Shown: piece after piece, positions 12,696 to 13,876 of the stretch
Layout of the letters: the number at the start of each line of letters is the position of its first letter
How positions within the stretch are numbered: the first letter of the stretch is position 1
Assembly: GCA_002362735.1 (NCBI GenBank)
Contig: DEUU01000045.1
Span: forward strand, 3,373-17,248
Length of the DNA stretch: 13,876 bases
Reading direction: 5' to 3'
Source of the DNA: Dehalococcoidia bacterium UBA3254
GTDB lineage: Bacteria; Chloroflexota; Dehalococcoidia; Dehalococcoidales; UBA3254
The notes under the pieces: model-generated
Databases searched by the model: none
Told to the model about the DNA's origin: nothing
What the model saw: only the letters and a program-made list of their open reading frames with translations
Program-made: the position numbers and the translations under genes

Positions 12696-13364
12696 ATGTT
12701 TGTGTCTCCAAAAATTTCACCCAAAATTGAAGTTTTCGACCAGATGGCGCCGGGCTGGTACAGCTTTCGCCATTACTCCATATTTCGTCCGGAGCTGGAG
12801 GCCCTGGCAAAACAGTGGCAAAAAGGGCGGTTGTTGAACGTTGGGAGCGGCCACGGGCCGGACTTTTTGCCCTTTAAAGATAATTTCGACCTTTACGGGG
12901 TCGACTTCTCCACCGGAATGATCTCCATGGGCATGCGCTACTCTCGCAAATTTGGCTTTCCGGTAAAATTGCAGGTCGCAGATGCCCGGGCGCTTCCGTT
13001 CGCCGGAAATACTTTTAACTGGGCGATAGCAGTGGCTACCTATCATCATCTTCAGGGCCGGGATGAACAGTTAAAAGCTCTGCGGGAGCTGTTACGGGTG
13101 CTGAAGCCGGGCGGGGAGGCTTTCCTCACCGTCTGGAACCGCTGCCAGACCCGTTTCTGGTTTAAAGGCCGGGAGACGGCGGTACCCTGGAAGGCTAAAG
13201 GTCGGGTCGTCCAGCGTTATTATTATCTCTTTACTTATTGGGAATTCGAGAACGTGGTGAAAAAGGCCGGATTCCGGATATTGAAATCTTACCCGGAAAA
13301 CAGCTATCATTTCCCCATCAAATACTTGTCCCGGAATATATGTCTCTTAGTCAAGAAAGAGTGA
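12696..13364 (+). CDS. Trm9/ALKBH8-like class I SAM methyltransferase
   Basis: This is a 222-residue Rossmann-fold methyltransferase. Motif I is LLNVGSGHG (46-54), the ribose-binding acid is D70 (YGVDFS), and VADARALPF (94-102) and PGG (138-140) are the later motifs. Specific to the Trm9/ALKBH8 group are VFDQMAPGWYSFRH at the start, ATYHHLQ.RDEQLKALRELLRVL, a VW pair (146-147), VPW (163-165) and RYYYLF (174-179). In eukaryotes this group converts cm5U34 of tRNA to mcm5U34, using the product of the Elongator/Elp3 reaction. A divergent elp3 neighbour makes the same role plausible here (inference). ATG at 12696 is chosen by homology; its ribosome site is weak, and an upstream TTG frame from 12621 would add residues without similarity. 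The tautomerase gene follows closely. Confidence 0.85.
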   Translation: MFVSPKISPKIEVFDQMAPGWYSFRHYSIFRPELEALAKQWQKGRLLNVGSGHGPDFLPFKDNFDLYGVDFSTGMISMGMRYSRKFGFPVKLQVADARALPFAGNTFNWAIAVATYHHLQGRDEQLKALRELLRVLKPGGEAFLTVWNRCQTRFWFKGRETAVPWKAKGRVVQRYYYLFTYWEFENVVKKAGFRILKSYPENSYHFPIKYLSRNICLLVKKE

Positions 13365-13392
13365 ATATGGAATTTAAAAAGGGAGGACAACA

Positions 13393-13575
13393 GTGCCGGT
13401 AGTAATAGTCGAAATGTGGGAAGGGCGGACTGTAGACCAGAAAAAGCAGCTGGCCAGGGATTTAACGGAGGCTTTTATAAAGCTCGGAGTGCCCGCGGAA
13501 GCCGTCCATATTATTTTGAAAGATAATCCCAAGAGTTGCTGGGCCCAGGGGGGCAAGCTCGCTTCGGAAAAGTAG
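13393..13575 (+). CDS. 4-oxalocrotonate tautomerase family enzyme
   Basis: This 60-residue protein has the size of a single 4-OT subunit, which normally assembles as a hexamer. After removal of the initiator Met the N-terminal proline (MPVVIVE) is the catalytic base. The family pattern EGRT..QK..LA..LTEAF and VHIILKDNPKSCWAQGG follows, with the conserved Arg in EGRT. Such enzymes shift double bonds in 2-hydroxymuconate-like keto-enols; here no catabolic genes are near, so the substrate is unknown. The GTG start follows GGGAGG at 7 bp. It begins 28 bp after the methyltransferase stop, in probable co-transcription. No terminator is visible after it. Confidence 0.92.
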   Translation: MPVVIVEMWEGRTVDQKKQLARDLTEAFIKLGVPAEAVHIILKDNPKSCWAQGGKLASEK

Positions 13576-13661
13576 GGAGCTGCCGAAAGGTCTTTATAGA
13601 CATATGCGATTCAGTGTGATTTAATAGTAGTGAATTAGACTTATGTAAATCGGGGGTGTCC

Positions 13662-13876
13662 ATGTCTGAAAATTGGTGGATAATACTCATAATTATCGCG
13701 ATATTGCTGGTCTGGACCTTTTTTCGCCGTAAAAGTTCGGCTACTCCGAAACTGGATACAGCTATTGGAATTATCACGGACGTCAATAACAATTTGAGGG
13801 TCGTAGAAGTTCGTCAAGCCGAGCCTGCGTCCAAAAAGAAATTTTCCGATGGCAACTGGCGCCGCTATCAGGATAA
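13662..13876 (+). CDS. Small membrane-anchored protein, 3' end outside the window
   Basis: An open frame from ATG (preceded by GGGGGTG) continues for 71 codons to the window end without a stop. Residues 4-20 (NWWIILIIIAILLVWTF) form one membrane helix with basic residues after it (FRRKSS), so the rest would face the cytoplasm. The soluble part seen is polar with a KKKFSDGNWRRYQD stretch at the cut. No family is recognised and the total length is unknown. Confidence 0.6.
   Translation, partial: MSENWWIILIIIAILLVWTFFRRKSSATPKLDTAIGIITDVNNNLRVVEVRQAEPASKKKFSDGNWRRYQD

Overview
The window looks like chromosomal DNA of a Dehalococcoidia-type Chloroflexota bacterium (Dehalococcoides/Dehalogenimonas relatives). 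The main reasons are a bacterial Elp3 whose motifs match the one I recall from Dehalococcoides mccartyi, a compact layout mixing housekeeping genes with small lineage-type hypotheticals, and a class A-like RNase P RNA. The assignment is inference from protein character; no phylogenetic search was possible.

Layout. Positions 1-1951 (minus) hold a FecCD-type permease and its lipoprotein binding protein. Both are damaged: one frameshift in the permease, one frameshift plus an in-frame TGA in the binding protein. They are driven from a strong minus-strand promoter (2528-2556). Between promoter and genes lie two tandem structured leader RNAs (2394-2518 and 2123-2243), each followed by an intrinsic terminator. 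Both resemble the Moco/Tuco (molybdenum or tungsten cofactor) riboswitch, so the transporter was probably for molybdate or tungstate. Positions 2614-3571 carry an RNase HI-like gene (+) and a ferritin-like gene (-). Positions 3811-4163 are rnpB. Positions 4248-5706 are a plus-strand cluster: a small unknown protein, an internally duplicated HExxE protein and a GNAT acetyltransferase. A YcxB-like membrane protein follows, then a minus-strand ABM monooxygenase gene broken by an in-frame TAA.

Positions 6819-7720 hold a 47-residue small ORF and rsmE. Positions 7944-10016 hold a tight run of S41 peptidase, minimal metallopeptidase and thiol peroxidase. Converging on it with overlapping stop codons is the minus-strand pair elp3 and an alpha/beta-hydrolase-like gene (10013-12158). 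A ~370-bp AT-bordered, MITE-like repeat element (12236-12604) separates elp3 from a divergent plus-strand pair: a Trm9/ALKBH8-like methyltransferase and a 4-oxalocrotonate tautomerase homologue. A truncated small membrane protein ends the window.

The most interesting points are: the tandem riboswitch-terminator leader with a 15-nt segment complementary to both aptamers, sitting in front of a decaying transporter; the neighbourhood of Elp3 (makes cm5U34-type tRNA modification) and a Trm9-like methyltransferase (methylates that product in eukaryotes); the exact 115-residue internal duplication in the HExxE protein; and the nested repeat element.
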